64,000 bases of DNA from Cristatella mucedo (Eukaryota; Bryozoa; Phylactolaemata; Cristatellidae). Positions 25,120-35,327 of the stretch are shown here, piece by piece. The translations under genes and the position numbers were made by a program. Below the pieces are notes generated by a model. The model was not told the DNA's origin and ran no database searches. It worked only from the letters and a program-made list of their open reading frames with translations. The stretch's first letter is position 1. The number at the start of each line of letters is the position of its first letter. The stretch is from positions 5,553,501-5,617,500 of the forward strand of contig WPIO01000019.1 in NCBI GenBank assembly GCA_009760855.2. The letters are read 5' to 3'.

Positions 25120-26300
25120 CTTTATAAAATGAAGTCACAGACTCACTTCTTTCCTTTCTTTGCCTCTCTCGAGTACAGCTATTCGGTAGCATCTCTGGGG
25201 AGTGTCCAACAGTAGTCAGCATTGTAGTGGACCATTTTCTCTTGTATCTGTATTCGATTGTTGCGATGTACTTATGCAAACGTTCGCCATGTTCATCACA
25301 AACCATACTACTTTTATCATTGAAGAAATTCAGATGGGAATGAAGGAAGTGGATCTTTAGAGATATATTGCAGCCACTGTAGTTCCTTGTAGTTGGCTGC
25401 CCTCAAATTGCCGAGAAAATGTGTAGACACTAGGCAAAAAGCATTCCGAGCTTGTTTTGCATAGCCCTGCAATAAGTTGCTGAACCGGTCATCTTTGAAA
25501 AGCTCTCGAATCTGAGGACCCAGAAAGACTCCCTCTTTAATCAGTGCTTTGCTGTGTCGAAGGGATTCTGCATGCAGGTATCGGAAAGCTGGCAAAGTCC
25601 GGTCCATGGCTTTCACGAAGTTCTTCATCAGAACTAGTTTGATGTGACAGAGTGGAAGCAGGATTTTGTGAGCTTTGACTAGAGAGGGTGCTGAATATTC
25701 TTCTCTCCAACTGCTACATTTTGTCTGCAAGTCCAGTCCCTCCGAAGTACTGCAATTCCCTTGCTCGGCTATCCCGTTGTCACAAAAGAAACACATATAT
25801 TTGTATCTCCCTGTTGCAGTCCCATTAAAAGGGTAACTACTTTCAAATCACCACAGAGGTGCCTGCTGTACTTCTTAAACTCCATGGAATTCAGTAGCTG
25901 CTTGAAGTTATTGTATGTCTCTTTCATGTGGACAGCATTCGCTACTGAAGTAGATGGAAGACGGTTTCCATTGTGCAAACGCACAGCCTTAAGACTCAGT
26001 TTCGAAGAGTCAACAAATAGTTTCCATTTTTGCTGGTCATTCGTGATTTGTAAGGCATTCATGAGGCACTAAATATCGGAACAGAATATCAGATTACTTT
26101 CCTTTCTGAAGAATGGCTAGAAGTGCTGGTGGCACTTCTGATGTAAAGTAATTGTGTAATCTTCTTCCAGAAGATTCTGTTGTTGTAGTCTTGATCCTAG
26201 CAATTCAGCATTGTTCTTGGATCAGTTCAAATCACAAACCAGGTCATTAAGTTCTTCCTGTGTTATTCTGTGTGGGGTTGATGACACACCACAGTGGAAA
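25120..26300 (-). pseudogene. Broken copy of a multicopy, probably mobile-element-derived gene
   Basis: Reading right to left, successive segments in three frames give ITQEELNDLVCDLN, AELLGSRLQQQN, WKLFVDSSKLSLKAV, CGDLKVVTLLMGLQQG, HIKLVLMKNFVKAMD, EGVFLGPQIRELFKDDRF, FLGNLRAANYKEL, FLHSHLNFF and DEHGERLHKYIA..YKRKW. From memory, this order matches an uncharacterised protein family present in many copies in arthropod and cnidarian genomes (motifs WRLFIDSSK, CGDLKV, LPPLHIKLGLMKQFVKAL, GPQI..L, FLGN, DE.GERFHQDI, RYQG.W). Breaks seen: an in-frame TGA near 26222, a TAG near 26111, a frameshift near 25780 and another near 25320. It is therefore not expected to make a protein. It lies in what would be an intron of gene B, same strand, with a SINE directly upstream (26340). 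Confidence 0.72.
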
Positions 26301-26339
26301 TCGGGATCCCTGCATGCTGACATACCAGGAGAAAAACAG

Positions 26340-26520
26340 GTTGGCTCACCCGCTTCGTGATGGCACACTAGGTAAGGCGGTTACTTTTCACGACCTCAGT
26401 CCCGAGGTCGTTGGTTCGAATCCTGCGGTGGCTGACTCTTTATCGCTCCTGCAAGTGGTGGTGATAGCCGTATAAGCTCTTCTGTCGCTATACAAAGGGG
26501 CTGTTAAATCAGCTAGTATT
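26340..26520 (+). mobile_element. tRNA-derived SINE, family B
   Basis: A tRNA-like head has an A-box region (GGCACACTAGGTAAGGCGG) and a perfect B box GGTTCGAATCC at 26413-26423. A body (TATCGCTCCTGCAAGTGGTG) and the tail GTCGCTATACAAAGGGGCTG TTAAATCAGC follow. Head and body match the reverse-orientation copies at 16556 and 57640. Confidence 0.8.
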
Positions 26521-27228
26521 TGCTTGTCCTCATCAGTTGAATCAAGAGAATATTCTGCTTGAGGTTCTGGAATCGAAAATCACTCACCATGTGGAACCGG
26601 TATCGATGCGGAAGGAATGTTTGGGTAGACTACTCCCGACTTCTTTTGCTTCGTTATTCCGACTTCTTTTGCTTCGTTATTCCACGGGAGAAAGAGGGAG
26701 AAGCCAGCAGAAGTGCTTACTGCTTACTGCTGCAGGCAGCCGCCTGGCAGCAGTATCGCATTGCATCAGGAAATGAGGTAATCAACTCTCGATGATTTGT
26801 GCATGACAGTATTGTGCAATGTGATGCAATATTAAATCAGTCTAGGTTTATATAGGATGTTGTTGCAGTCCTGCTAATAAATGCACACGGTAAAACATAA
26901 AAAATGGACTACAAGAAATATTTTAAAAACAAGAGCCAAGAACAAAATTTGGTTATATTTGTGTTCATCACACCCAGATGCAACAGATTAGGGCCTTTTT
27001 AAGTCAGTAACGATTTCAATGTTGACCGGTGTAATCGGAGCTCAGGCAGGCAGCGTTTAAAGGAATTCATTGTGAGACTTAGGTAGCTTTCCTAGCACTG
27101 TCTCCGCCCCTGCACGTTTGCCTAGATGGCTTCTGCAGAAGAATCACTTGTTTGTGGTACAGTAACCGTTTTGCAAAATGGTGTCCCGGATTCTCTTTGG
27201 CAGCTACGTTGCCAAGGAAAGGGTTGGA

Positions 27229-27310
27229 AGATATGAATATGATAAGATAGGATATGATATTATATGATATGATATGATATGATAAGATATGATATGTTGG
27301 AAGATATGAC
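27229..27310. repeat. (GATAT)n pentanucleotide repeat
   Basis: GATATGATAT and GATAAGATAT units. Confidence 0.93.
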
Positions 27311-27460
27311 AGCCCACGAGATTAGTACAATACATGGGCTATCTATCTGGCTGGAAGACTGATTAGCAAACAAAGCATAGCAAATGCTATTGCTCCAACA
27401 ATGAGCAGTACAGTTTCACAGACATAATTAATCAAAACCATAGCCCTCAACAGGTGCCAC

Positions 27461-27537
27461 TAAGCCCAGTCTTGATTTTCTTTTGAATCCGTGTCAAGAA
27501 AGCCGAAAAGCATATCCAGTGCAGCCTCTTGGTGAGC
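27461..27537 (-). CDS. Gene B candidate exon AHQEAALDMLFGFLDTDSKE
   Basis: The acceptor is GCCTAAAACACCAG. The exon takes 0 and reads AHQEAALDMLFGFLDTDSKE then NQDWA. A stop codon follows at once unless the donor TTA|GTGGCA, which overlaps it, is used (leaves 2). The helix and acidic cap are convincing. It could therefore be a C-terminal exon or an internal exon with a GTGGCA donor. Confidence 0.55.
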
Positions 27538-27865
27538 CTGGTGTTTTAGGCACCGGGGTATCGGCTGCTCTCAGAAAGCTGGCTAAGCAAAGAGCTGTCA
27601 TATAGAAGCCTTACGTATGGGGTTCATAAGTGCACAGAATATAAAATCCTGCACCCAAAAAATTGATTACTCCCAAAACCAAGTTCACGACACGGTCTTG
27701 CTAATGCTCTCTCGCTACACCGAAGCCAATTCGTCAGGCACACGTGTGCTTAGATATCGTGAAAACCCAGACCAACATAAGCAATTTTGCTTGGTCTGCC
27801 AGTTTGAACTCTACTTCTGTCCCACTTTAAAGTGTCTTCTCATAACTGAAAACTGTAATAAGGCT

Positions 27866-28006
27866 TCATTGTAACGGTCTGCTCAAAGACTCTGGTATGT
27901 TAAAATGTGAACCAGGAATATATAAAATAGCCAGAGGATATTCTCTGGCTGGAGTTTCTGCTACTGCTGACTCTGGAAGGCTGACTCCTGGTGCAGGAAG
28001 AGGAGT
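27866..28006 (-). CDS. Candidate exon TPLPAPGVSLPESAVAETPA
   Basis: The acceptor is TTGACATTTGGTATGCAG. The open frame taking 0 encodes TPLPAPGVSLPESAVAETPA, then REYPLAILYIPGSHFNIPES and a short tail to TGA. The Pro-rich start and beta-like YPLAILYIPG segment look coding. No strong donor is present before the stop. It could be part of gene B or an unrelated retroelement remnant. Confidence 0.33.
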   Translation of the reverse strand, partial: TPLPAPGVSLPESAVAETPAREYPLAILYIPGSHFNIPESLSRPLQ

Positions 28007-29406
28007 CTGCATACCAAATGTCAAGCTTACTATAACATTGATCTGGCCCGAACTCATGGAATGGCATCAATCGAGCTTAAAACGGCAATCGCTTTGATGG
28101 TGACCACATAGTGATCTCGTAATTCCGTGAGGCGGCTGGCACTTAACAAGCTGATTACACTTTCACTAGTGCTTCACTATGGAATATAGAATACGCCATG
28201 GCAAACAGAAGAGCTCAGAGTAAAGAAGGGCTGGACAACAAATCAGGCTTAAAAACCAAAGATCAGGGTATCATAGCATCTGGTATCATGAGGAATCGTT
28301 TGTTGTTCCGGATTCAGGCAGATCTTCGGAGCCTGGTTCAGCCCCTGACTGAAGCATGCAGACATAACATTCGAGAAGTTGCCTCTGGCAACCGAATTGG
28401 CACTCTTCCGCTTGACCTTAATAGCAGTTTAGGAAGCAATCATGGATGCTGTCAGTTGCATAAGAGAAAGATTAAGCTAAACTACTCAAGAGACTAGGAA
28501 GCACCTGCAGTGAACCGGTGTGCTTACAGAGACGAGTGAGTTGATCTGGGAAGGCATGAACATAGTATTTGTCCGATAACTTGGAGTTACCCGTTTTTCT
28601 AGCATGAATGCTCTTGAAGCCATGGAAGTTGGTCAATGCAAGAGCAGCCCCCGAGAATAATAGGACACGGCAAGCAGATTAGGAGCTTGCCGATAAAGGC
28701 CGCGTGTCCATTTAGCCATTCGCAGGTTGCCGAGGATGAAGATCGCTCGCTTAGGGTTCTCCTACTTGATTAGACATGTAGTGCATGTCTCATAAGTAAG
28801 AAGATACAAACTCTGGTCGCTGACAGAAGGCATGATAGCTACAGCCTGGCATCCAATTCGTAATTACAAACTCGTGCATTTATTTACACGGTACACCAGG
28901 TGTACGGTACACATACACGGTACACCACGGTACACCCCCCACTTGCTCGAGCAAGTAGGGGGAATTTCTAGCCGAGATTTTATTAACCTTGCGTTGAGTG
29001 ACGAATGACTAGCAGGCTCGATTGCTTAATCGATAGAGAGCCGGACCGTCCACCCACTGAAGGCTGCTAGGTAACAGCCCGAGACAATCTCTTCTGCCCC
29101 CCACCCCACCCAACCCCACGGCTGACAGCCATAGGGCGTTCTACAGTTTGAAAAAGTCGCCGTTGGTCAAGAGAAGCAGTTTTGCAAAAAGGGATAGTAA
29201 AAAGCATAAGGCTACTGGAGCCCTGAGCTGAGCATGTCGACCATCGTGTGGTGTCGGGTCATTCTCTGCGGAAGAGATGCTGCTTGAGTCGTTAGGACAA
29301 GCACATTAGTCGTGCAAGTCATGACGGCAGGTAAAGACGACTTTGATCATGACCAGTAAGCTGTGGTGTGAAACGATGGTCGGTAGGAAAGTATAAGAGC
29401 AAAACC

Positions 29407-29443
<37 letters not shown>

Positions 29444-29460
29444 ATGCGTGTGTGCGTATG

Positions 29461-29501
<41 letters not shown>

Positions 29502-29533
29502 CTGTGTGTGTGTGTGTGTGTGCGCGCGCGCGT
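29407..29533. repeat. (TG)n microsatellite ending in CGCGCG
   Basis: TG tract with GCATGCGTG interruptions and a terminal GCGCGCGCGCG. Confidence 0.95.
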
Positions 29534-30567
29534 AATTGCAGAGCATTAGCCAGAGAACAGATGCGTCACACCCTGCATTCCTCTGGTAATCATAGCTTGT
29601 TCTCGGTGCTTGAATTTGTTTACTGCTACCTCGGATCATAATCGAAAGTGATCGTTTTGAATCAATTCTGTTTAAAGCGAGCAACAAATCGCCAAAAAGC
29701 CCGCTGAACACACGTTCTTTGGCAAGAGATATTGAAGCTGGTGCAGTAAACTACTCTGAAAAAACAACTCTTCTCTAACTCTTGGGAGCTGTAAAGTTAT
29801 TCAACATATTTTCTTTATATTTAGTAATCGCTGTCCGTGCTGTATTACATTATTACTACATTATTATGTATTACACATTGATATCACTTTGTCACTTTTG
29901 CTGCACTAGTTCATGTACACCTAGTATTGGAGAATGCTAGATGAGCCTACAGTTTATTCATCGTGCTCCCATCCCGAGATGTGACTGGTATCGAGATAAC
30001 GAGCATCTGCCTGAGATTGAGGTCGGGATCGAATCGTGTGTCTAATGCTAGGATTTCCATGGCCAGAGCCATCGATCTCGTGGTCGTCACTTTATAAAGC
30101 AGAAACTAAGTCACCCAATGTGCCACTATCAGCAGCATTGATGGCTGCTTTCCCAAAGTAGAATGGTCATCTGAAATCAGTTAAACCCGACAACACTGTC
30201 CGCGGATTGACTGGTCCCCTCCACCGACACCCTGCCAGTTCACACTGACTCAAATTATGTCTCTTCTCAAGAGGTACTTTTAAAGACGAAGCCGAACTCA
30301 TGATCAAACAGCAGATGGCAATAACAAAGAGTTCCTACAGAAGAAAGACTGCTTAAGGAGTGGTGAAGTAGGCATTGGCGCCCCTGCTTTCTTAGCCGAA
30401 AAATAGCAGGAGAGGGTCAGCACTGGATGGTTAAGAAATAAATCGAAAGGCCTCCTTGTCTATGGAAGAGGCTTCGGTAGAGCAGGGGCTGGTAAATAAC
30501 TGTATGTACTTGTACCTGTTCGTTCTCAAAATACTGTTGCTAGCATGCTAATGTTACTTCAATTTAC

Positions 30568-30601
30568 TTCTGATAGCTGAGTGCATATCTCCTTTGTTCC
30601 C
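30568..30601 (-). CDS. Gene B candidate micro-exon
   Basis: A strong acceptor (GTGCTTCAGCTTTACAG) and donor (GAA|GTAAAT) lie only 34 bases apart. In phase with the preceding exon (ending phase 0) it would read GNKGDMHSAIR and leave 1. All three frames are open over this short length, so only the paired splice signals support it. Confidence 0.4.
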
Positions 30602-30674
30602 CTGTAAAGCTGAAGCACATTCATGACACTCTCGAAGTATCATCAACCGGTAGAGATATTTGAACTGCCCATAC

Positions 30675-30735
30675 AAGATCAGAAAACAAGGGATCCTCAA
30701 CGAATGGTTCCGGGTCATTAAGATTTGATAAGATA
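30675..30735 (-). CDS. Gene B candidate exon LSNLNDPEPFVEDPLFSDL
   Basis: The acceptor is ACTGGGCTTCAACAG. The frame taking 1 base reads ILSNLNDPEPFVEDPLFSDL up to a moderate donor CTT|GTATGG. Without the donor it continues VWAVQISLPVDDTSRVS to TGA at 30621. A second frame over the same bases is open to 30565. The acidic/aromatic composition of the chosen frame is clearly protein-like. Confidence 0.48.
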
Positions 30736-30846
30736 CTGTTGAAGCCCAGTTCGTGTGAGAATGGCTTTAATGGTCCTCCACAAGTAGTAGACAGTGAATT
30801 TTGAATTGATTAGTTGGTAGGTAAACACCGATTCGATATCACATAC

Positions 30847-30917
30847 CTGTCCATAGATAGACAGATGCAGGTCGTACAGAACAAGGTAGACCGGATAACA
30901 ATTGTAAATACACATCG
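30847..30917 (-). CDS. Gene B candidate exon DVYLQLLSGLPCSVRPASVY
   Basis: The acceptor GTGTTCTTGTTCAG and the donor ACAG|GTATGT are both near-ideal. The best frame takes 1 and encodes DVYLQLLSGLPCSVRPASVY and LWT, leaving 1. A weaker donor five bases further (GTGATA) would leave 2 and then join in phase to the exon at 30735, so donor choice here matters for the reading frame. Confidence 0.58.
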
Positions 30918-31137
30918 CTGAACAAGAACACTTATTTATCATCAGTACATGTCTCAAGCAACTAAATGGCCCTTGAACATGCTAGCAGTTGCACAATGCC
31001 AAATATAGATATTCTGTAAGCACAAATTCGAATATATATCACGGTATTAAACAGGATGTATATGGATGATGTAAAGATGTGAAAATACAAATGAAAGCAG
31101 CATGCAGTCAGTTTATGATAAAGTATAATTTTAGATA

Positions 31138-31262
31138 AATAGTACTGATCTAAGAGAATTTAATCTCTATCTAGGTGCTTTACATATGCCATAGCAGTAG
31201 AGCTCAAACCCGTGACCTTAAACGTTAAAGGCGAGCACCCTTCCCTCTCCCTGGGCCATATA
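31138..31262 (-). mobile_element. tRNA-derived SINE, family A
   Basis: ATCTAGGTGCTTTACATATG, CTCAAACCCGTGACCTTAAA and GCGAGCACCC ... GGGCC match the family in order. Confidence 0.7.
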
Positions 31263-31596
31263 GAGAGCTGCCACCAGCACAAGCCTACATCGTTCAAGCT
31301 CCTGATCCCAAGCGGACCTCACTGCAACTCATTGTGGACCCGGTCGTAGTCACTCTGCCAGCCGCTAAGTGACTTTATTGGCTAGGTAGGGCCAACTAAC
31401 GATGCTCGAGAGTGGCAAAGAAACGCTGCACGGAGTCCGAAGGGCTATGCGCAGCAGCAGCAGCTTTTGGAAACCTCGCACCTAGCCAGCTGACAGTGTG
31501 GCCGAGGGCCGGTTTGGGGAATGTGTCAGCTATAAATTAATGGAGCTACGAGTGCATTTCACCACCAGATGCACATTAATACCGTAGCTTGGGCAG

Positions 31597-31683
31597 TCAT
31601 TTAAGAGCGATTTTATAAAAATTGGCAGCTTCAATTCCTTGATGCAGAGCCACACTGCCTCCTGTGGGTGCTACCCAGAGCAA
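31597..31683 (-). CDS. Gene B candidate exon LLWVAPTGGSVALHQG..ANFYKIALK
   Basis: The acceptor is GGTTCTCACTCCTTTTGCAAACAG. The exon takes 0 and reads LLWVAPTGGSVALHQGIEAA then NFYKIALK and TGA. It joins in phase to the exon at 31959. Either this is a C-terminal exon of one isoform, or an unrecognised donor lies inside it; the only GT dinucleotides are weak sites. If the stop is used, the exons further left would belong to another gene or isoform. Confidence 0.45.
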   Translation of the reverse strand: MLWVAPTGGSVALHQGIEAANFYKIALK

Positions 31684-31958
31684 CTGTTTGCAAAAGGAGT
31701 GAGAACCGGTATTATCTACACGCCAGCCATGAATGGATGGCCCGACCTGCAGTCTGACTCCAGGTGAAACCATTACGCAGTCATTGTCCTCCCTGGCACT
31801 TCCAAAAAGTCCATGTTTGCCAACAGCAGGTCTTCAGCACACTGGGCTGCTGGTTAGGGAGCTCAGCAGTCAGTTCATGAATGCCGTGCCATTAGGCAGC
31901 GATTACATGCGCGTGTCAACACCCTGCGTGGGTGAGCAAGGCACACCGCAATGTTTAC

Positions 31959-32062
31959 CATCCATTCATTGCAAGCCATATGTATGAACTTTGGTTCAAT
32001 TGAATACCCGGCAGTTGACATCAGAACTGCTGAACCAGCAGCTCTCGGTACTAATTCTGGCA
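31959..32062 (-). CDS. Gene B candidate exon, PELVPRAAGSAVLMSTAGYS..FIHMACNEWM
   Basis: A strong acceptor (TGTGTCTCTCCAG) and donor (ATG|GTAAAC) bound 104 bases that take 2 and leave 0. The frame reads PELVPRAAGSAVLMSTAGYS, then IEPKFIHMACNEWM. No other frame is as protein-like. The following exon candidate starts in phase 0. Confidence 0.68.
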
Positions 32063-32178
32063 CTGGAGAGACACAGGGCAAACACAGATTACATTATGGC
32101 ATACGCCCAGCTTTCTCCCCATCTATTCTCAGCCTCCCCCATTCTCACTCTTATCCGTTTCTCTTTGCCCCTCTCCCC

Positions 32179-32180
<2 letters not shown>

Positions 32181-32249
<69 letters not shown>

Positions 32250-32430
32250 CTGCTGTTGCATCTTCTCTCTCCCTCTCTCCCTCTCCCTCTTTCCCTTTCT
32301 CTCTATCTCTTTCTGTGCACCTCTATCTCTACCTCCTCATCTCTCTCGGTCTCTATCTCTCTCTATATACCTATCTGCCGACCTTTCTATGTATCTATCT
32401 ATTTGTCTGGCTATCTGCCTCTCTGCCTGT
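32181..32430. repeat. (CT)n then CTAT-rich repeat
   Basis: Pure CT tract to 32246, then mixed CTCCCTCT and CTATCTAT units. Confidence 0.93.
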
Positions 32431-32501
32431 CTGTCGCCAGTAGAAGAATGTTGTCATAGTGAGAAGTATTCAGAGGATCACTCATGCGCACCCACCCAGA
32501 C

Positions 32502-32551
32502 ACACACACACACACACACACGCACACACACACACACACACACGCACACAC
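32502..32551. repeat. (AC)n microsatellite
   Basis: AC repeat with two CACGCA variants. Confidence 0.93.
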
Positions 32552-32963
32552 TTTGATGCATGTGCACTGCAAACCAATCAAGCAAGAGGCTTCTAGCAAC
32601 ACAGCAAGCAATGCGACTATCATCGAAAGCTTAGTAGGAAAGAGCTGGCAGTTAGCTGTCCTCATCATGTCAGACCTCTCTGAATCGTTACAAACTGCCT
32701 GCATTAATCAGCCTAATCTATTCCTATTCAGGGATTATACTTTCAAGTGGGGCTACATTTGAGACTAATCGGTAGGAACATTGGTATCACGACTGTGCTT
32801 AGAGGTTAGAACATGCCACACGGGGAGGGGGGCCAAAAGTGGTTGCTCGGCAGTAAGCAATCAAAGCTGCCTGATGCTCGATCTAACCATTATAAGAACC
32901 AAGACGTGTGATCAGCATGCACATCGATCGCCTGCTTCAACTTGCTATGCATGGGCATCTCAC

Positions 32964-33040
32964 AGTCAGGTATGCAAGGGGGAGGAAGGGAGGCAGCACT
33001 TTCTGCTGCTTTGGAGCTAGATGGTGCTCGTGATTGTGCG
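32964..33040 (-). CDS. Gene B candidate exon, Ser/Ala/Pro linker
   Basis: The acceptor ATGCTTTATCTCAG and the donor GACT|GTGAGA bound 77 bases. In the frame that joins the next exon (takes 1, leaves 1) it encodes AQSRAPSSSKAAESAASLPP followed by PCIPD, a disordered linker. A second open frame (HNHEHHLAPKQQKVLPPFLP) ends in phase 0. The first is preferred because its left-over T completes a Leu codon with the exon at 32062. Confidence 0.48.
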
Positions 33041-33506
33041 CTGAGATAAAGCATTGCAGGGGCTATACTGCACACACGATATGTGTGTGAGTGCAAATGT
33101 GTGCACACCCTCAATGGCACAGATGCACATGCAAGCGCACATGCACACAGATGTGTGTGAACAAGTGTGTAGCCACACGTAAAGCGATGACACGTGCACA
33201 ACAAGCCACATTGCTCAGCCTTGCTGCCAGTGGGCTGCATGCCACATCAGTACTTGAAGTTACAAACCGGATGTCTAGCAGCAGGCCTCACACAGCTGGC
33301 ACTGGATGGCTGATGGGGGCCTTAACTACTGCTACAGTAGCTGCTGCTTGTGCTGATGCTGGTGCTGCTGGTGGTGCTGTTGCTGCTGCTAGTACTACTA
33401 GTATTACATGGTTCAGACGGGATACAGCTCCAATGCACCTATGGCCACGAAGGGCCGCTGGCCATGAAACTAACTCACTTCCTCAATCGTGGCACAGAAA
33501 ACTTAC

Positions 33507-33568
33507 CAGAATAGAAAGACCGAAAGCCCCCAGCTCAGGGACTGCTTGAATCAATGGTGGTTCTGTTC
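33507..33568 (-). CDS. Gene B candidate small exon
   Basis: The acceptor is CATGACATGCAG and the donor CTG|GTAAGT is perfect. The only open frame takes 2 bases and encodes TEPPLIQAVPELGAFGLSIL, leaving 0. It joins in phase only to the short form of the preceding exon. A poly-G run of 13 bases lies just upstream in transcription. It may be an alternative exon. Confidence 0.35.
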
Positions 33569-33719
33569 CTGCATGTCATGCCATTCTCGGGGGGGGGGGG
33601 GGAAGGAGGAGGGTGGCAGGGAGGAGGGGGCTACGCAATGCTCGTGTTTTCTTGTGAACAGTCAACCTCGCTCAGCTGGTACACATAGCAGGACGATGGA
33701 CCGCCAGTGGGAGAGTCAC

Positions 33720-33831
33720 ACAAAAAGGTCCCGGCAGATGATCGGAAGAAAAAAGCATGTCCAGGGCAAGCAGAAGTGGATTGGGAATGGTAGTGGCGAT
33801 GCTACCATAATGGGGGAGCCAAAAATGGCAG
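33720..33831 (-). CDS. Gene B candidate exon, CHFWLPHYGSIATTIPNP
   Basis: The acceptor is CCTGCTGCTCCCGCAG. The exon takes 1 and completes a Ser codon. It encodes CHFWLPHYGSIATTIPNPLL, then LALDMLFSSDHLPGPF, with a possible donor TGT|GTGACT. An alternative earlier donor, ATG|GTAGCA at 33805, would give a 26-base exon that joins in phase to the candidate at 33568. I prefer the longer form because the sequence past the early donor still looks coding. Confidence 0.48.
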
Positions 33832-33889
33832 CTGCGGGAGCAGCAGGATAAGCGGCAGCAGTGCATCAAGCCACGGGGCATGCTCGCAC

Positions 33890-34015
33890 CTGCCACTCTC
33901 CTTCACCAGTGTGACTAGACGCTTGTAGATGGCGTCGATGCACAACGGAGCGTCCAGCGGCTGCGGCTGGTAGTCCTCGAACCCATAGAGTTCTGCCGCC
34001 GGCGTGCCATGTGTG
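33890..34015 (-). CDS. Gene B candidate exon, ELYGFEDYQPQPLDAP..IDAIYKRLVTLVKES
   Basis: The acceptor is TGCTTGCCAATTGCAG and the donor GGCAG|GTGCGA. The 126 bases take 1 and leave 2. The frame reads THGTPAAELYGFEDYQPQPL, then DAPLCIDAIYKRLVTLVKES and G. It has a mixed polar linker and a regular helix, unlike the repeats around it, and is one of the most convincing exons in the window. The next exon candidate (33831) takes 1, so the phases agree. Confidence 0.72.
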
Positions 34016-34355
34016 CTGCAATTGGCAAGCATAGCGTGACACAACGGTGTGCTGCTCCTCGGCTAGTGCACTGCACCGACTGCTGCTGCTGGACTCGGGA
34101 ATGTGTGGTCAAGCCCGGGCATGTTTGATTCTTTGCAGCTGAAGCAGGCATCATGTGAGGAAATTCGATGCCCACGGGAGCACCATGGACCGCTTTCAAC
34201 ATCCCTTAAAGACTCCGAGGCGACATTGGTGTAGGCACCAGGCAGCACGTTGCCTGTGGGAATCCTTCACAAACAATTATTGAGAGCTAGCAACCGACAC
34301 CAGTGCTGTCGAACAGTCAACTCGAGATGACGTATCAGCGGCTCATGTCACTTAC

Positions 34356-34396
34356 AGACAATCCGTGGGCGGAAGTGCACGAAAGGCATGCAACGA
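34356..34396 (-). CDS. Gene B candidate exon SLHAFRALPPTDC
   Basis: The acceptor CTCATTCGTCAG and the strong donor TGTCT|GTAAGT bound 41 bases. The exon takes 0 and leaves 2. It encodes SLHAFRALPPTDC, and its two left-over bases complete a Leu codon with the first base of the exon at 34015. The intervening 340 bases contain another open stretch with an acceptor at about 34227, but that stretch cannot be joined in phase with a good donor. Confidence 0.58.
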
Positions 34397-34465
34397 CTGA
34401 CGAATGAGCATGGGAGCGCAAGTGGCAGAGCACACAGATGCAGGCAAGCATGCGTGCTCACTCAC

Positions 34466-34513
34466 GAGAGTGCACATAAGAGCTCGTGCAAATGCAGAGA
34501 GCATCCGGAAGGC
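34466..34513 (-). CDS. Gene B candidate exon AFRMLSAFARALMCTL
   Basis: A textbook acceptor (TATTTCTCTCCCCAG) and a textbook donor (CTC|GTGAGT) bound exactly 16 codons: AFRMLSAFARALMCTL. It takes 0 and leaves 0. The next exon (34396) follows after an intron of only 69 bases. Reading straight through that intron is also open, so the two could be a single exon. The helix has regular hydrophobic spacing. Confidence 0.62.
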
Positions 34514-34635
34514 CTGGGGAGAGAAATAGAGAAGGACACAGACAAAGAAAGAGGCATAGATGTTAAGAGACAATTAGAAAGATACAGGCAAAGGCAAATT
34601 TAATAATAACAATAATAATGCACTTGATAGAAACT

Positions 34636-34735
34636 AAGGCAGAAAGATGGACAAATAGGTTGGTAGGTAGGTAAGTAGGTTGGTAGGAAGGTGAATAGGT
34701 AGGTATGTAGAAATAGATAACTAGACAGGTAGAGA
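34636..34735. repeat. Degenerate GTAG/GGTT tetranucleotide repeat
   Basis: GGTTGGTAGGTAGGTAAGTA and similar words, adjacent to the 11-bp minisatellite. Confidence 0.75.
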
Positions 34736-34756
34736 GATAGACAGACAGGACAGACC

Positions 34757-35113
34757 GACACGGGCCAGACACGGGCCAGACACGGGCCAGACACGGGCCA
34801 GACACGGGCCAGACACGGGCCAGACACGGGCCAGACACGGGCCAGACACGGGCCAGACACGGGCCAGACACGGGCCAGACACGGGGCCAGACACGGGCCA
34901 GACACGGGCCAGACACGGGCCAGACACGGGCCAGACACGGGCCAGACACGGGCCAGACACGGGCCAGACACGGGCCAGACACGGGCCAGACACGGGCCAG
35001 ACACGGGCCAGACACGGGCCAGACACGGGCCAGACACGGGCCAGACACGGGCCAGACACGGGCCAGACACGGGCCAGACACGGGCCAGACACGGGCCAGA
35101 CACGGGCCAGACA
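34757..35113. repeat. 11-bp minisatellite, about 32 copies
   Basis: The unit CGGGCCAGACA is repeated almost perfectly, with a single extra G near 34883. Because 11 is not a multiple of 3, every minus-strand frame gives the same 11-residue repeat (SGPCLARVWPV) without stops. It lies in the presumed intron between exons 35402-35328 and 34513-34466. Confidence 0.97.
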
Positions 35114-35327
35114 GACCCACAGACCAGACATTTAAGACAAACAGGACACAGTGATGGAGATGGCTATAAGGAGAAAAAGAGACTGCCGGAGATAGGAATG
35201 GAGAGGAACAACGAGACAGTGAAAAAGGGATAGAGAAAACAGGGAGAAGAAAGGGAAAGACCGCTTAGTGAGAATGCAAGGAAGTTAACAATGAACCAAC
35301 GGAGAGGCAGAAACAAACCAGACTAAC

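Noticed and set aside
26340-26425. Functional tRNA gene
   Set aside because: The A- and B-box-like segments are followed by a SINE body and tail, and the cloverleaf is not intact.
33439-33457. 19-base micro-exon RPFVAI after a 49-base intron
   Set aside because: Only weak donor support; the phase fit with 33040 uses a frame that then fails to join 32062.
34090-34260. Additional gene B exon starting GNVLPGAYTNVASE or MLKAVHGAPVGIEFPHMM
   Set aside because: The acceptor looks usable, but no frame reaches a good donor in phase with the exon at 34015, while 34356 joins 34015 directly.
34563-35120. 185-codon minus-strand frame of SGPCLARVWPV repeats
   Set aside because: It is the 11-bp minisatellite read in frame; all minus-strand frames give the same peptide.
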